Source: an uncultured Clostridia bacterium
GTDB lineage: Bacteria > Bacillota > Clostridia > Christensenellales > DTU072
Direction of reading: 5' to 3'
DNA length: 49,810 nt
Assembly (NCBI GenBank): GCA_944349655.1
Contig: CALVNL010000010.1
Coordinates: 1 to 49,810 of the forward strand
Shown here: positions 8,249-19,440 of the stretch, piece after piece
How the letters are laid out: every line of letters starts with the position of its first letter
Numbering within the stretch: the stretch's first letter is position 1
Translations under genes and position numbers: made by a program
Notes under the pieces: model-generated
Told to the model about the DNA's origin: nothing
What the model saw: only the letters and a program-made list of their open reading frames with translations
Database searches by the model: none

Positions 8249-11200
8249 AATACGTAAATTCCTTTGAGGTCGAAAGTCAATCCTCCGACAACTTCAATGC
8301 CTACATAACGACTTGACGACAGGAAAATCGAATCTGCCGAATCGACTACGGATTCGGGATCAATTCCCGACGAGCCGCTCGTAGTATAAATTTCAGACAG
8401 ATCGTTAGCTATCGGTATTGCAGCGGTATATGTCGTTCCGTCTATTATAACGTAAACTTTATAAGCTGCTACGACTGCGGTGCCGGTTATTGTCGTTTCT
8501 TCCTCGGTAACGATTATCGTCATAGTATGTTCGTTCCCGTCGAGAAGATTTACGGAAGTGATATTCCCCGACATATTCGGATTGTAAACAACGGTATTTT
8601 TGTAAAGATTGAGTTGTACGTCGTTATTTCTTATCTCGATATACGCGCCTCTGCCCATAGTCCCGTTGAACAAACTGCCTGCCGACTGTGTAAAGAAAGG
8701 CATATTGTTGGCAAACGCCAGTCTTATGACGCTGTCGGAAGAAGCTCCGTCTGCACTGAACACGAACTGAGTACTGTTGCCGTAAACATTCTGCACCGTA
8801 CCGTATGCGTCGGTAAGCATATATTTACCTGCGCTCATACCGTCCTGTTCTACGACGTTTCCTTCAAAATCACTCCATTCGGGTAAAGTTACTCCCATCG
8901 CGGCAGAACGCACTTCGTACAATTTCAAGACAGAACGGAATGCAAATACTCCTGTATATCCGCCGCTTCCGTCGGGTCCGCCTATAACGGCGCTGATATT
9001 GCTCGCGCCTATCGTTCCGCTGTCATCGTAGTTTTTGTAAATTTTCTTACTGAAAATTACTGCTCCGCCCCTTCTCAAAGATACATAAATTACGCCGTTG
9101 GCATAATCGTAAGTGGCTTCGAGAATATTTTGCGTGCCTCGCCAGTCCACTCCGTCCACGGTATAAGCATAAACTTTTCCGTCGGACGCTAAGTATATTA
9201 CCGTTTCGTAAACGGGCGTTCCGTCGACTTCCCCTTTGCGATTTACGGCAACCGATATACCCTTATAATTCGGATCGGTAACCGATGGCAGGTCAACGGT
9301 AAAGTTGTCGGAAGATTTAAGCATAAATCTCAAGGAAGCGTTAATCGTATCGGTGCTGTAATCCTCGAAATCGAATACTATCCTGGAATAATTTATACGT
9401 GAAAGCATTCCCGAAAAGCCCGATATTCCGCTTTCCGACGCGTCAATAGTTACGGGACTTGCGTAAGAAGGCAGAACTTTTTCCTCGTTTACCGTCAGGT
9501 AAGTCTGTCCGTATTCGTATTCCACCACGAGAACGTAAACGTTCATCGATATGGTGCTTTGACCGTTAACGCTCAATGTAACGTTTACTTTGTAGAGTCC
9601 TTCTTCTTCTATATTTTCCACTGCTTTTCCGCTTACGGCGTCGTAATAAACGTAATTTAAGGTATATTTTCCGTCGTATCCGTCGTTACTGTTGAATGCG
9701 GAAGGAGTAAACAGGCTTTCAATCGACTCTCCCTTGGCTAAGTAATACAACGAGCCTTCGGTTACTCCCCTGAAGGTATAATCGGCGACATAACCCTGTC
9801 CGGTAACTCCCACACCCATGGTTTTCAGGCTGAAACGACTGATATAAGCTTTACATTCGTTGATGACAAAGCCCGTTTGCGATGGGGAAGAGAAGTCAAC
9901 GTAATCTTCTGAGGATACGGAAATGCTCGCACCTTCGTCGCTTACCGTCAATGTTCTGCTTCCGCCTTCAAAAGTAAGTTCGTAAGCGTATTTGTCGTCG
10001 AGTACGAACATAACTCTGTAAAGTCGTTCGGACGGTGCGTTGACGACTTTATCGTCAGCGATATAACCTATCTTATCGAGATAAGCGGTGAGTCTGTGTT
10101 TTCTTCCGTCGAATACGTTGACGTCCTCGAGTACGCTTCTCGTAACGGTGTCCCCGTCCGTAGTCACTTCGTATTCCTTCAATACTATTTCCTGACGGTG
10201 AGCTTCGTTCCCGTCCTCAAAAATCAAATAGTAGCCGTAGTCGTTTCCGCCCCTGAAGCCGAGTTTTACGGTAACGGAACCGTTTTGATAAAGAATAAAC
10301 TCCGCGCTGTAATTGCTCGATTCCTTTATCTCCAGTACGAAGTCGGCAGACAAAATATCGAACATACCTTCGTAAGGCGAAACCGACTGTTTTGCCTCGG
10401 ACAGCAAATAAGTACCGTTTGCGTCTTTATATGAGGAGAAAGAACTTGAAGCGTTTCCGAAAATAAAGTCGGAGGTGGTCTTATCTTTTACGAGACTGTC
10501 GCTCGTTCCGTAAATCCTCGCCTTGAATTTAACCGAAGTTATGGCGTTGGTTACGTCTCCGTTGAAGAAGCTTTCGCTGAAGGACAAAATAAGTTCGGTT
10601 TCGTCTCCCACTTTAAGCGAAGTGGGTTCCTCTCCTGCGAAACTTACTCTCCAGTTACGTGCATAATACGCGCCTTGATAAACGTCTCCGGAAACGGCTC
10701 TGCGTATATCCAGCCATTCGGTTTCCTTTCCGTCGGGCATTCCTTCGTAATTTACCTTAACCATCATACCGAGGTTATTTTTGATATTTCCTATAAAGTC
10801 CGCTTCCTGACCGGTCAGACTTATTGCGGTATAAGGCAATACGTTATTGTTGCCTATCGATTGCACTTTCGGATAGACCATAATGACTGCAGGTTCGCAT
10901 TTTATCACGTAGTTGGTGGATTGATACCACGTGTCGGTCAACGCAATATAATTTTCTCCGGCAACGACGGCACCCGTTCCCGACTTGGTGGTAATGACGT
11001 ATCTGACTTGATTTTCATAACCTTCGGCATCGGCTTCGGTACCAAGTTGTCCTTTGAAGATAAGTCCGAGCATCTTTTTCAAAGAGTCTCCTTCTTTATA
11101 TCCTATAATCGAATTGCGGTTGATTATATCGAAAGCGTAATTCAATCTGCTCTTGCCGTCCGCGGAATAAGTCATATCTCCGATTTCGCTGAAAATAATG

Positions 11201-14200
11201 CTGAAATTCCCGTCGGAATTATAAGTCGTACCGGCATTGTTGACCATTCTGACGTTTATCTGAATTTTATTAACCTTGAAAACTACTTCTCCGAAAGTAA
11301 GGTCGAAATTGTCCGTGGTCAAATCGGCGTTTTCCTTCAAATACATATTAAGGTCGTAAGTGTAAGGATTATCGCTGGATAACGCCGAACCGATAGCCGC
11401 AAAGAGCGTGGTAAGATCCAGCATAGAACCGCTTATCGAGGACTTGACTTCGTTTTGTTTCAGATATTCTTCCTCATAGTCGTAATCGGTACTCGAAGAA
11501 TCCAGAACCGGCATTCCCGAATAAACTATCGTATAATCGGCAGGAATCAGTTGATGCCCGTAATTCAATTCTATCCTGCCTCCGCCCGGTGCCGTAATGC
11601 TGACCGCTACGGGCAGTTTTTTGATCGAAAGCGGTAAATAAATCATTCCTTCCGTGGCGTCGGTAGGCGTTACCGAAGATATCTCTAAAACATAGTTGGG
11701 ATAATCGAGAGTCACCTTGTCTATGTCTTCCTTCAGTGCCTGTATATAGTAGGAACCGAATTTCGAATCTCCTTGCGAATACGAACCGCTGTCTGCCGCC
11801 ACCGTAGTCCTGTCGCTGAATTTTGAAAGAACTGAATTTATAAGAACTTCTTCAACGGTTTTATTGACGTTACCGTCGATTTCCCAGGCAATCTGCAAAC
11901 TGTTCTTGTCGAAATAATCTCTTTCCGCCATGCTTACGGTAATGGGCTTGGGTTCTATTTCGAATTCCGCTCCGACTATGGTAAAGAAGAAGTTCTGAGC
12001 GATTATTCCCCTTACGTCGGCGGTGTAAACGCCCGCATTCAGAACGGTATTCTCACGCAAATCGTAAGAAGTATCGTCCATAACGAGATAATAAACGGCA
12101 TTATTGGTAATAAATTTATTATTCCCGTAATCTGCCTGACTGGAGCTTATCCAGTCGTTTATGTCGATAACGTAATCTTCCGCAAATCCCATAGCAAGTC
12201 GGAAAGCGTCCGGATCGGCAAAATCGATATTGTCGTATTTCGTCGCCGTTAAAACACGTTCTCCGTAAATCATCCCTTGTCTTCCGTCTGTATTATTGGT
12301 AAACGTAAGAGTAAGAGTTACTTCGAGTTGATCTATAACGTATCGGACGGGATTGTTTACCAATCTGAAATTAGGGTTATTGTTTTCCAAATCGGTCTGG
12401 AGAACGTTGAAATAACTTCCCGCCGAAGTAATTGCCGAAGCGTCCGCTATGGTAAGAGCGGTCCAGACGAAACCGAGTCTTTTAAGTTCGGCTTCTTCAA
12501 TCGTTCCGTCGGCGTCGCTGATTGTATAACGTTTGTTAATCGCCGCGGCGGCCTCGGTAACCGTTATTGCCCTGTTGGCGTAAGGAACTCCGTACATATA
12601 GTACATTATTCCGCCGTCCGCTTTGTTCTCGCCGTCGGGCAGCGTCAAGGATATTTCCTTTTGCGTGATGTTGTAAACACCGTCGTGACCGTTGGCGTCG
12701 AGCGTATTGTCTTTAACAATATAATATACATAGTTCCAGCTAAGCAAAGCGTTGCCTGTGGTTTCGTCGGTATAACCGATTTCGTCGGAATAAACCTTGG
12801 TTCCGTTCACCATAAAATAGGGTCTGAAATCGTAAGCGTAATACCCTACGTTGTTTGCCGACGGATCATAAGAAGTCCAGCTGCCGTTAGAGGCGGATTT
12901 ATAATACTTGTTGTCGAGGTCGAAATAAACTTCGTCCTTTATCCCGCCCGACACGTTGGTACGCAAATCCGAAAGTACCGCCGACGGAGCTTCGGCGTCA
13001 TACTGTTTTGCAAGACTGTAACCGGAAGCGTTCAAGGTAACGGCAACGGGAATTCTGGTAATAACGTAATACTCCGTATCGAGTACGAAAGTATAGTTCT
13101 GCGTTTTGGAAGAAGTAACGGTCATTCGGAAATACCCTACCGAAGTCATATCGTCTTCGGCTATCAATCCTTCAAGTTCCGACGGGATTAGCGACATTTC
13201 TCTTTCAAAAGTGAAAACAAGATCGGTATATTTCACAGGATCGTCGCTCGCCGCGTCGATTATAAGTATAGTGGACGCGTTTTCGATGACAGGAGGTTTA
13301 CCGTCATAAGTCTTGCTTGCCACAGAAGCTACTTTCTGAAGCTGAACTTCTTTTTTCTCTATTATGAATTTATAGGAGGTTTCCACGTAAAGCGCCCCTT
13401 CGGAAGAAGAATTACGCTTCACGAACCTTACCGAATAATTGGTATAATCGGCATTTACATACCACCTTAAATCGTATTCACCCGCATTGACGGGGGTTAT
13501 CGTTTCTCCCGAAGCGTTAAGCGTATATGGCTCTATACGCAACGACTTAGGAGCAGAAGTCAGTCCTGTGGCGTTCACTACGCGATGTGTATTGGTAAAG
13601 AAATAGCCGTTTTCGTCGCTCGGATCTGCCACGGCGGACCAGTCGTTATCCAACGGTTGCTGTGCCCTGCCGTTATATACCGCGGAAATAAAATCGGTAT
13701 TTTCGTCAAGGGGCGACGCATTCTCTATAAGTATATCCAAGACTATGGTATTTACGGTAAATTCGTGGACGTACGAAGCCGCTTCTTGGTTCAATTCGTA
13801 ATTGAAATTCCCTATACCGGTAATCGCAATTCTGTACTCGCCCGCTTCCACGACTTTTTCGGCGGAAACGAAGGAGTCCTTTCCGTAATAAAGGACGCTT
13901 ATAGCGTATCCTATGGTAAGACTGTCGCCTGCACATATCGAAGACGTATGCCCGTCGGTAAAGGTAACCTCGATTTCCGACCCGTTATAACTTACGTCGC
14001 TATTATTCGAACGTATATCCAGCTCAACGGGATTAACGGTATAGACGAATTCGGTAGTGAACAGTACCGCGGAAGAAACCGTCTGTCCGCCGAAACAATA
14101 CTCGTAAACGGGTTTCTTGTCCACGTTACCGCCTGCCTCGCCGGTAATGCCTGTAATAAGGAAATTACTGCCTGCCTCGGACGCAAAGTAGTCGTAATCG

Positions 14201-17200
14201 AGAACCGCTCGATAATCGTCCGCGGTGTAATAACCGTACCCGGCTTTGTTGGAATCCATATTTTCGAACGAGAAACTTATCGCCTGTTTAAGTCCGTCGG
14301 TAATTTCCGCAGCGAAAGATGTTTCGCCGAAGTCGAAAGTCAAGTCGGGATAAAGAACGGACTTCCTTGCATAAGTTTCCTCCGTAGCGTAAGACAAAGA
14401 AAATTCGTAAGGCAAAATCACCAGATAAGCGGAAGAACTTTCGGTTTCGTCGGGTCGATAATCGGGCGTAAAGCCTCCGAAATCGAAGCTATCGAAGAAA
14501 GTCCCGTAATTTCCCGTTACGGTTATCTCGTAATCGGGATTGCTGTCGAATGTATCCTGGGAAACTTCGATAAGATACCTGCCTGCCGAAATTCCCTTCT
14601 CTTTAACCAAAGTGATAAGGGGTTCGGTTTCGAGAGCATATCCTTCTCCGAAGGAAAGTTCGTAATTCCCGTCGTAAACGCTCTTTCCGTCCAAATCCTC
14701 CCCGTCGGCAAATTCCGAATAAACTACCGTAGCGCTGCCTATTTCCACGGTAACGGGCATAGGTTTGATTTCGAAATCGAAATCGGAAACGGTTACTTCG
14801 TAATTGGATGCATAACCGCCCGTAAGAGTGGTTTTTACGGTATAAATTCCCGCTTTTGCGTCCAAAGGCAAAATTTCGTCGGAATAAACGAGGCTGTCTC
14901 CTGAGTATATTTCCATCGACACCTTTCCTTCCGTAATACCCGTAACGTAATCGGACAATAAAGTGAAAATCTCTTCGAAAGTTTCTTCGTAAGCCAGACT
15001 TTCACCGTCGGACAAAGCAAAAACGTATTCCGTCGCTTGTCCGGGTTTTCCGTATATCCTCTCGGCGGATTGCGCCGCGTCCAAAGAAACGGTTTTCGGT
15101 TGAATTACGAGTTTCCCTTCGGTAAACTCGAGTACATTGTAATTGGAAAGATTAACCTCGAGTCCTGCGCAAATACGGTGTGTACCCACGTTTTCGTCGT
15201 CGCCTGCCGCCCTCTGTAAGGTATAGAGCGGAACGTTTTCGTTCAGGCGTCCGGCAAGAGTAATTACTCCGTCTTCTCCTATAAGCGAACCTTCCGAGTC
15301 GTAAACCGTATACCCGAACCTCGGGTCTGCTTCCCCGTAGGTCCTCGTGGCGTCTTTCGCCACTATCGTGACGTCTTTCTTCCCGACGGTTAACGTTGCG
15401 GAAATATATTCTTTTATAGTATAATTCTGCGAAAGCATTTCTTCCAAATACGGTACGAGAACATAATCGCCCGCATTCAGGTTTATAACCGTAGTTCCGT
15501 CGGTATCCTCGAAAAAGCTTGCCGCCGTTCCGTCGCCGTAAGTAATGTTGAATCCTGCCTTCAGAACGTTTTCGGGGTTATCTTCGCATTCCAACGGATC
15601 TTCCACGTAAGTAAGTCCGGTATCGCTGTATCCTTTAAGTACCCAATTATAGGTCAGCTCGCCCGAGTCGTATGCGTCCCCGTAAGTAACCGTTTTCTTT
15701 TCGGCAAAGACAGCCAGTTCTTTAGGATAAATTCTGATCTGACGACTGTTTTCGACAAAAGGATTGTGAATCGCGTCGCCCTCGTGTTCGATAACCAATG
15801 TATAAACGCCTGCTTGGGTGGGCCATTCTTCCGATCTGTTACCCGTGGAATCGATATAGTAAAGCGAAAATCCCTTGTTGTCGGTATCGTAGTCGTTTTC
15901 GGTAAGTAAAGCGGTCCTGTCACCGTCGAAAGCGATATATCCGTAAACGGTAAATCCGGGTCTTAAATCTTCTTTGGAACCGTATTGGAAATAATATTCG
16001 TTATTGACCAAAGTTTCCTCATCGTACACCACTTCGTAATACTTTCTGTCCTTGACGGTTACGTTATAATAAGTGGAAACTTCCTTTCCGTTATCGTCCA
16101 CAAAATAAATGTATATCTTGACCTGTCTCTCCGCTCCGGACTGAAGTTCGGAGGTATTGAATTCGCTCGTGTCCATTCTCAGACGAGTGCTTTCCAACCC
16201 CAGCGTGGCTCGGGTCCCGTTGTCGTAATAAACCAAAACGGAACCGCCGTCGGTAAGAAGTTCGGTTTCGTGTTCGATATAGACCTGCTTGGGCGTATTC
16301 TGCATAGCCAGTCCCGTCGCCTGTTTACGATAAATTTTTACGGTAAACTCAGCTTCGACGGTTTTACCGTTGAGAGTGTATGAAACGGTATGGACCTGTT
16401 CGGTATATCCCACCCCGCCTTCGGTCTTGTCGAAAACGAAAGTTGCATTCGGGTCATAGGAACAAACTACGTTTCCGAGTTCGGTTTCCAGATAATACGG
16501 CTCGTCGTATTCCGCCCCGTCGGCGTTCAGGAAATGCAAAACTATTTCCATATTTTCCGAGGGTAAAGCCATTCCTTCGGTCACGGATACCGTATCGGGG
16601 GTAACGCTTACGGATTCTATTACTTTTGCTCTTACGTTGACGGTAAAAGTACATTCTCTGCCGAGATAAGCGAATTTTACGCTCTGAATTCCCGCTTTGT
16701 TCTTATCGTAACCGAAAGTTTCGAATTCGCCTATCAAGGTGTTAAGAGCAAGCTCTCTCTTTTCCCCGCCTTCGAAAGTTATTTCCGCATACATTCCTTC
16801 ATAGCTTAAATCCAGACTTTCGTAAACTTCCGCCCTCTGTATAGTGGTAAGATTGCCTTCGCCGTCTTTGAAAAGAATTTTTATGCTTGAAACGAGTTGT
16901 TCGAAAATAAGCGCCGTAAAAGTAAATTCTTGTTCCGCTTCGTTGCCGCTCACCGTGACGTCGGAAACAACCGTTCTAACATCCTGACGGTAATATATGT
17001 CGTCGAAATCGTTAAATAAAGCGTCGGGAACGATTTTTATCGTTCTGCCTCCGACGTAAGCAAAATAAGTTCCGTCGCTTTGCGGCGCTAAAGAGGAATC
17101 GTTGACCGTGACGGAAGTTCCGTTATCGTATCTGAGAACAAAACTGAGTCCGGTAAAATCCCATTGGTCGGTTTTTAGATATTCGGTTTTGGAAATGCCG

Positions 17201-19356
17201 GAAAGAACGTTCAGTTCCGTAACGATCCTTCCTCTCACCGTAACGGTGGTCTCGACGGTAAAACCGGCATAGGAAACGCATACCTTTCTTTCGCCGAGAG
17301 TCAGATCGTTCCTGTCGTAATCGGTTAACGCAACCGTCACGGGAACGGTTTCTGTCTCGCCGTTTTCACGGGTAACGAGTAAAGCGGCGCCTTCGGGAAC
17401 GGTAAGAGCGACTCCTTCCACCACGGTGCCGAAGCCTGCAAACCCTTCGACAAATTCCACATTCGTTATCTCGTTGGTTACGGTGACGGGAATTACCGCA
17501 AAAATACCGTCGGCTTTATCTCCGTACCATACCGTCACTTCCTTGGCGCCGGTTTCGGCAAAATAGGTCCCTTCGAAAATCCATTCCGCTCCGCTGAAAT
17601 CGGTAACGGTTTCGCCTTGACCTTCGTTGAGGTAATTTATCCTCAGAACGAGATTTGCGCTGTCGAACGTTTCGCCTTTTACGTAAGTGAGTTTAAGTCC
17701 TACGCTGGAAAGGGCGTCGTAACTTAAAGAATAGGCTTTTCTTATTACGGTTATCGTATAGCTCATTTCCAGGCTGCCGCCGTAAACAGGATCGGAATAA
17801 ACCAACTCCACGGTAATGTTTCTGCCGATCTCGGAAGTATATCCGCTGCCTTTAAGCATATCGGCCGTAAGTGCGACGGGAGAACTGAACGTGCCGTCGT
17901 TATACTCCACGGTAAAGAACCCTCCGCTTAAATCGAGTACGTCGTTCTGCACGAAAACGTTTTTGGTCGGGGCGGTAAAAGACCCTATCCCCACGGGGAT
18001 TTTTTCCAGAACTTCTATCTCTACCTCGACGTGAAGCACTATATTACGGTCTGCGCTTTCGTAAACGAACCTGAAAGTTCTTACTCCGGCTTCTTCGGTG
18101 GAAAGATCGTATTCCCCTTCCAACATATCTTCGGAAAGATAAGCGTAATCGGCTCCGTCTGCAAATTGACGATAACGTCCGTTGGTAAGAAGAATTTTAT
18201 ACGTCCATTCGGTCACGTCGATAGCAGGACCGTCCTGGTAATAAACATTTTCTCCCACATCGACGAACATTTCTTTTTCCACGGGTTCGACTACCCTTAT
18301 AACGGTGGATATGGTCAACCCTTCACAAGTGAAATCCACGTCGTAAGACCCGTTTACGCCCAAATCGAATTCTCTCCAATTGACGCTTACGGCAACGTCG
18401 TCCATAGCAAAATCCTTAACTTCGCCGTTATTGTAAGTTACTCGGAGAAGTCCCGCCGAAAGGTCGACTGCCTCGCTTCCTCTCGGCTGATCCGCAGGAA
18501 GGGAAACGATTTCCAGTTTAGTGGCTTTCACGGCCTGAACGGTAACCAGGAAATCCGTCGTATAGCCGAAGTAGGAAAAAGTAACGTATATCGTACCCGC
18601 ACGGGTAAAGGTATCCGTTTCCTCCCCGTCGATAAGAAGTTTGAAGTCTTCGCTTGCAGTAAACTCCGACGCTTCCAGATAGCGCTGCGTGTTGTTGTTG
18701 TAAGAAACGAAAAGGCGGCTGCCCGTAAAATCGAGAGTCTGCCCTACTATATAATCGAGTTTATCGGGAGCTTCCACGCCTATCTGCGAAATGGACGGAG
18801 CCACCACGTTTATCAGACAGGTAGCGGATTTGTCTCCGTAAAAAATCACGAGTTCCCGTTCACCGGAAAAAGAAGTATCGAAATTACCGACCATATCCTC
18901 GGTTATGGGGATAATTTCCGAAAAATTATTGGTGTAAACGATTTTAAGGTTCATATTCTTTACGTCGAGAGTCTGCCCCTGCACGTAAGTTTTCTTATAA
19001 GCGTCATCTACCACTTCCAAAGAATAAATCGGCGCGTTGGACACGGTAACTTTTATGTAAGCGGTCTGACCTTCGTATTTAATCGTAAGGATCTGTTCCC
19101 CTATCTGCTGACTGTCGAAATCGGAAATCATGGAAGCGTCTACCGGAACGGTCTCCACTTTTCCGTTTTCGTAATAAACCGTAATGACTGCGTTGTTGAG
19201 ATTGAAGAAATCGCCTCTGTAATATTCGGTAACGGGCATACTCGTAACCGCAATGCTTTGCACGGGGCTGTCCCCGTCGGCGCAAGAAGCAAAAATCAGA
19301 CAACAGGCGAGTATCAATATCGCGATGAGAAAGGTTTTTCTCGACTTGAATTTCAT
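8245..19356 (-). CDS. Giant multi-domain surface lipoprotein (Ig-like, MBG and LamG-like modules), 3703 aa
   Basis: A single uninterrupted 11.1-kb gene. The start at 19356 is set by GGAGG 6 nt upstream and opens a lipoprotein signal (MKFKSRK, hydrophobic core, FASC with Cys25), so the mature protein is likely lipid-anchored outside the membrane. Three blocks follow: about 12 group-3 bacterial Ig-like modules of around 90 residues (29 to about 1130), each with a Y-x-x-G-x-x-L-D motif and a Y-N-N-G-T-type strand; a long run of MBG/YDG-type modules (about 1130-2850) with motifs such as TYGEADP and KTYDGKPP; and three LamG/concanavalin-like jelly-roll modules (about 2900-3703) with DGxxHxLT motifs. 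No sortase signal or C-terminal helix. Adhesion or glycan binding is inferred from module types. It has its own promoter and overlaps the permease gene at its 3' end. Confidence 0.9.
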   Translation of the reverse strand: MKFKSRKTFLIAILILACCLIFASCADGDSPVQSIAVTSMPVTEYYRGDFFNLNNAVITVYYENGKVETVPVDASMISDFDSQQIGEQILTIKYEGQTAYIKVTVSNAPIYSLEVVDDAYKKTYVQGQTLDVKNMNLKIVYTNNFSEIIPITEDMVGNFDTSFSGERELVIFYGDKSATCLINVVAPSISQIGVEAPDKLDYIVGQTLDFTGSRLFVSYNNNTQRYLEASEFTASEDFKLLIDGEETDTFTRAGTIYVTFSYFGYTTDFLVTVQAVKATKLEIVSLPADQPRGSEAVDLSAGLLRVTYNNGEVKDFAMDDVAVSVNWREFDLGVNGSYDVDFTCEGLTISTVIRVVEPVEKEMFVDVGENVYYQDGPAIDVTEWTYKILLTNGRYRQFADGADYAYLSEDMLEGEYDLSTEEAGVRTFRFVYESADRNIVLHVEVEIEVLEKIPVGIGSFTAPTKNVFVQNDVLDLSGGFFTVEYNDGTFSSPVALTADMLKGSGYTSEIGRNITVELVYSDPVYGGSLEMSYTITVIRKAYSLSYDALSSVGLKLTYVKGETFDSANLVLRINYLNEGQGETVTDFSGAEWIFEGTYFAETGAKEVTVWYGDKADGIFAVIPVTVTNEITNVEFVEGFAGFGTVVEGVALTVPEGAALLVTRENGETETVPVTVALTDYDRNDLTLGERKVCVSYAGFTVETTVTVRGRIVTELNVLSGISKTEYLKTDQWDFTGLSFVLRYDNGTSVTVNDSSLAPQSDGTYFAYVGGRTIKIVPDALFNDFDDIYYRQDVRTVVSDVTVSGNEAEQEFTFTALIFEQLVSSIKILFKDGEGNLTTIQRAEVYESLDLSYEGMYAEITFEGGEKRELALNTLIGEFETFGYDKNKAGIQSVKFAYLGRECTFTVNVRAKVIESVSVTPDTVSVTEGMALPSENMEIVLHFLNADGAEYDEPYYLETELGNVVCSYDPNATFVFDKTEGGVGYTEQVHTVSYTLNGKTVEAEFTVKIYRKQATGLAMQNTPKQVYIEHETELLTDGGSVLVYYDNGTRATLGLESTRLRMDTSEFNTSELQSGAERQVKIYIYFVDDNGKEVSTYYNVTVKDRKYYEVVYDEETLVNNEYYFQYGSKEDLRPGFTVYGYIAFDGDRTALLTENDYDTDNKGFSLYYIDSTGNRSEEWPTQAGVYTLVIEHEGDAIHNPFVENSRQIRIYPKELAVFAEKKTVTYGDAYDSGELTYNWVLKGYSDTGLTYVEDPLECEDNPENVLKAGFNITYGDGTAASFFEDTDGTTVINLNAGDYVLVPYLEEMLSQNYTIKEYISATLTVGKKDVTIVAKDATRTYGEADPRFGYTVYDSEGSLIGEDGVITLAGRLNENVPLYTLQRAAGDDENVGTHRICAGLEVNLSNYNVLEFTEGKLVIQPKTVSLDAAQSAERIYGKPGQATEYVFALSDGESLAYEETFEEIFTLLSDYVTGITEGKVSMEIYSGDSLVYSDEILPLDAKAGIYTVKTTLTGGYASNYEVTVSDFDFEIKPMPVTVEIGSATVVYSEFADGEDLDGKSVYDGNYELSFGEGYALETEPLITLVKEKGISAGRYLIEVSQDTFDSNPDYEITVTGNYGTFFDSFDFGGFTPDYRPDETESSSAYLVILPYEFSLSYATEETYARKSVLYPDLTFDFGETSFAAEITDGLKQAISFSFENMDSNKAGYGYYTADDYRAVLDYDYFASEAGSNFLITGITGEAGGNVDKKPVYEYCFGGQTVSSAVLFTTEFVYTVNPVELDIRSNNSDVSYNGSEIEVTFTDGHTSSICAGDSLTIGYAISVLYYGKDSFVSAEKVVEAGEYRIAITGIGNFNYELNQEAASYVHEFTVNTIVLDILIENASPLDENTDFISAVYNGRAQQPLDNDWSAVADPSDENGYFFTNTHRVVNATGLTSAPKSLRIEPYTLNASGETITPVNAGEYDLRWYVNADYTNYSVRFVKRNSSSEGALYVETSYKFIIEKKEVQLQKVASVASKTYDGKPPVIENASTILIIDAASDDPVKYTDLVFTFEREMSLIPSELEGLIAEDDMTSVGYFRMTVTSSKTQNYTFVLDTEYYVITRIPVAVTLNASGYSLAKQYDAEAPSAVLSDLRTNVSGGIKDEVYFDLDNKYYKSASNGSWTSYDPSANNVGYYAYDFRPYFMVNGTKVYSDEIGYTDETTGNALLSWNYVYYIVKDNTLDANGHDGVYNITQKEISLTLPDGENKADGGIMYYMYGVPYANRAITVTEAAAAINKRYTISDADGTIEEAELKRLGFVWTALTIADASAITSAGSYFNVLQTDLENNNPNFRLVNNPVRYVIDQLEVTLTLTFTNNTDGRQGMIYGERVLTATKYDNIDFADPDAFRLAMGFAEDYVIDINDWISSSQADYGNNKFITNNAVYYLVMDDTSYDLRENTVLNAGVYTADVRGIIAQNFFFTIVGAEFEIEPKPITVSMAERDYFDKNSLQIAWEIDGNVNKTVEEVLINSVLSKFSDRTTVAADSGSYSQGDSKFGSYYIQALKEDIDKVTLDYPNYVLEISSVTPTDATEGMIYLPLSIKKLPVAVSITAPGGGRIELNYGHQLIPADYTIVYSGMPVLDSSSTDYDYEEEYLKQNEVKSSISGSMLDLTTLFAAIGSALSSDNPYTYDLNMYLKENADLTTDNFDLTFGEVVFKVNKIQINVRMVNNAGTTYNSDGNFSIIFSEIGDMTYSADGKSRLNYAFDIINRNSIIGYKEGDSLKKMLGLIFKGQLGTEADAEGYENQVRYVITTKSGTGAVVAGENYIALTDTWYQSTNYVIKCEPAVIMVYPKVQSIGNNNVLPYTAISLTGQEADFIGNIKNNLGMMVKVNYEGMPDGKETEWLDIRRAVSGDVYQGAYYARNWRVSFAGEEPTSLKVGDETELILSFSESFFNGDVTNAITSVKFKARIYGTSDSLVKDKTTSDFIFGNASSSFSSYKDANGTYLLSEAKQSVSPYEGMFDILSADFVLEIKESSNYSAEFILYQNGSVTVKLGFRGGNDYGYYLIFEDGNEAHRQEIVLKEYEVTTDGDTVTRSVLEDVNVFDGRKHRLTAYLDKIGYIADDKVVNAPSERLYRVMFVLDDKYAYELTFEGGSRTLTVSDEGASISVSSEDYVDFSSPSQTGFVINECKAYISRFSLKTMGVGVTGQGYVADYTFRGVTEGSLYYLAKGESIESLFTPSAFNSNDGYDGKYTLNYVYYDAVSGKAVENIEEEGLYKVNVTLSVNGQSTISMNVYVLVVEYEYGQTYLTVNEEKVLPSYASPVTIDASESGISGFSGMLSRINYSRIVFDFEDYSTDTINASLRFMLKSSDNFTVDLPSVTDPNYKGISVAVNRKGEVDGTPVYETVIYLASDGKVYAYTVDGVDWRGTQNILEATYDYANGVIYVSLRRGGAVIFSKKIYKNYDDSGTIGASNISAVIGGPDGSGGYTGVFAFRSVLKLYEVRSAAMGVTLPEWSDFEGNVVEQDGMSAGKYMLTDAYGTVQNVYGNSTQFVFSADGASSDSVIRLAFANNMPFFTQSAGSLFNGTMGRGAYIEIRNNDVQLNLYKNTVVYNPNMSGNITSVNLLDGNEHTMTIIVTEEETTITGTAVVAAYKVYVIIDGTTYTAAIPIANDLSEIYTTSGSSGIDPESVVDSADSIFLSSSRYVGIEVVGGLTFDLKGIYVF

Positions 19357-19411
19357 ATCCATCCTCCGCAGTCCGCACTTGTCACGGTAACTGTAGTAAT
19401 AATACAAAAAG

Positions 19412-19440
19412 ATTATACCATAGCGCAACGCGAAATACAA
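19412..19440 (-). promoter_or_regulatory. Promoter of the giant lipoprotein gene
   Basis: TTGTAT (19440-19435) and an extended -10 TGGTATAAT (-10 hexamer 19417-19412) on the minus strand with a 17-nt spacer; transcription would begin about 50 nt upstream of the start codon. Confidence 0.75.

Noticed and set aside
13585..14904. 439-codon open frame antisense to the giant lipoprotein gene
   Set aside because: Same reason; it lies entirely inside a well-supported gene with intact modules.
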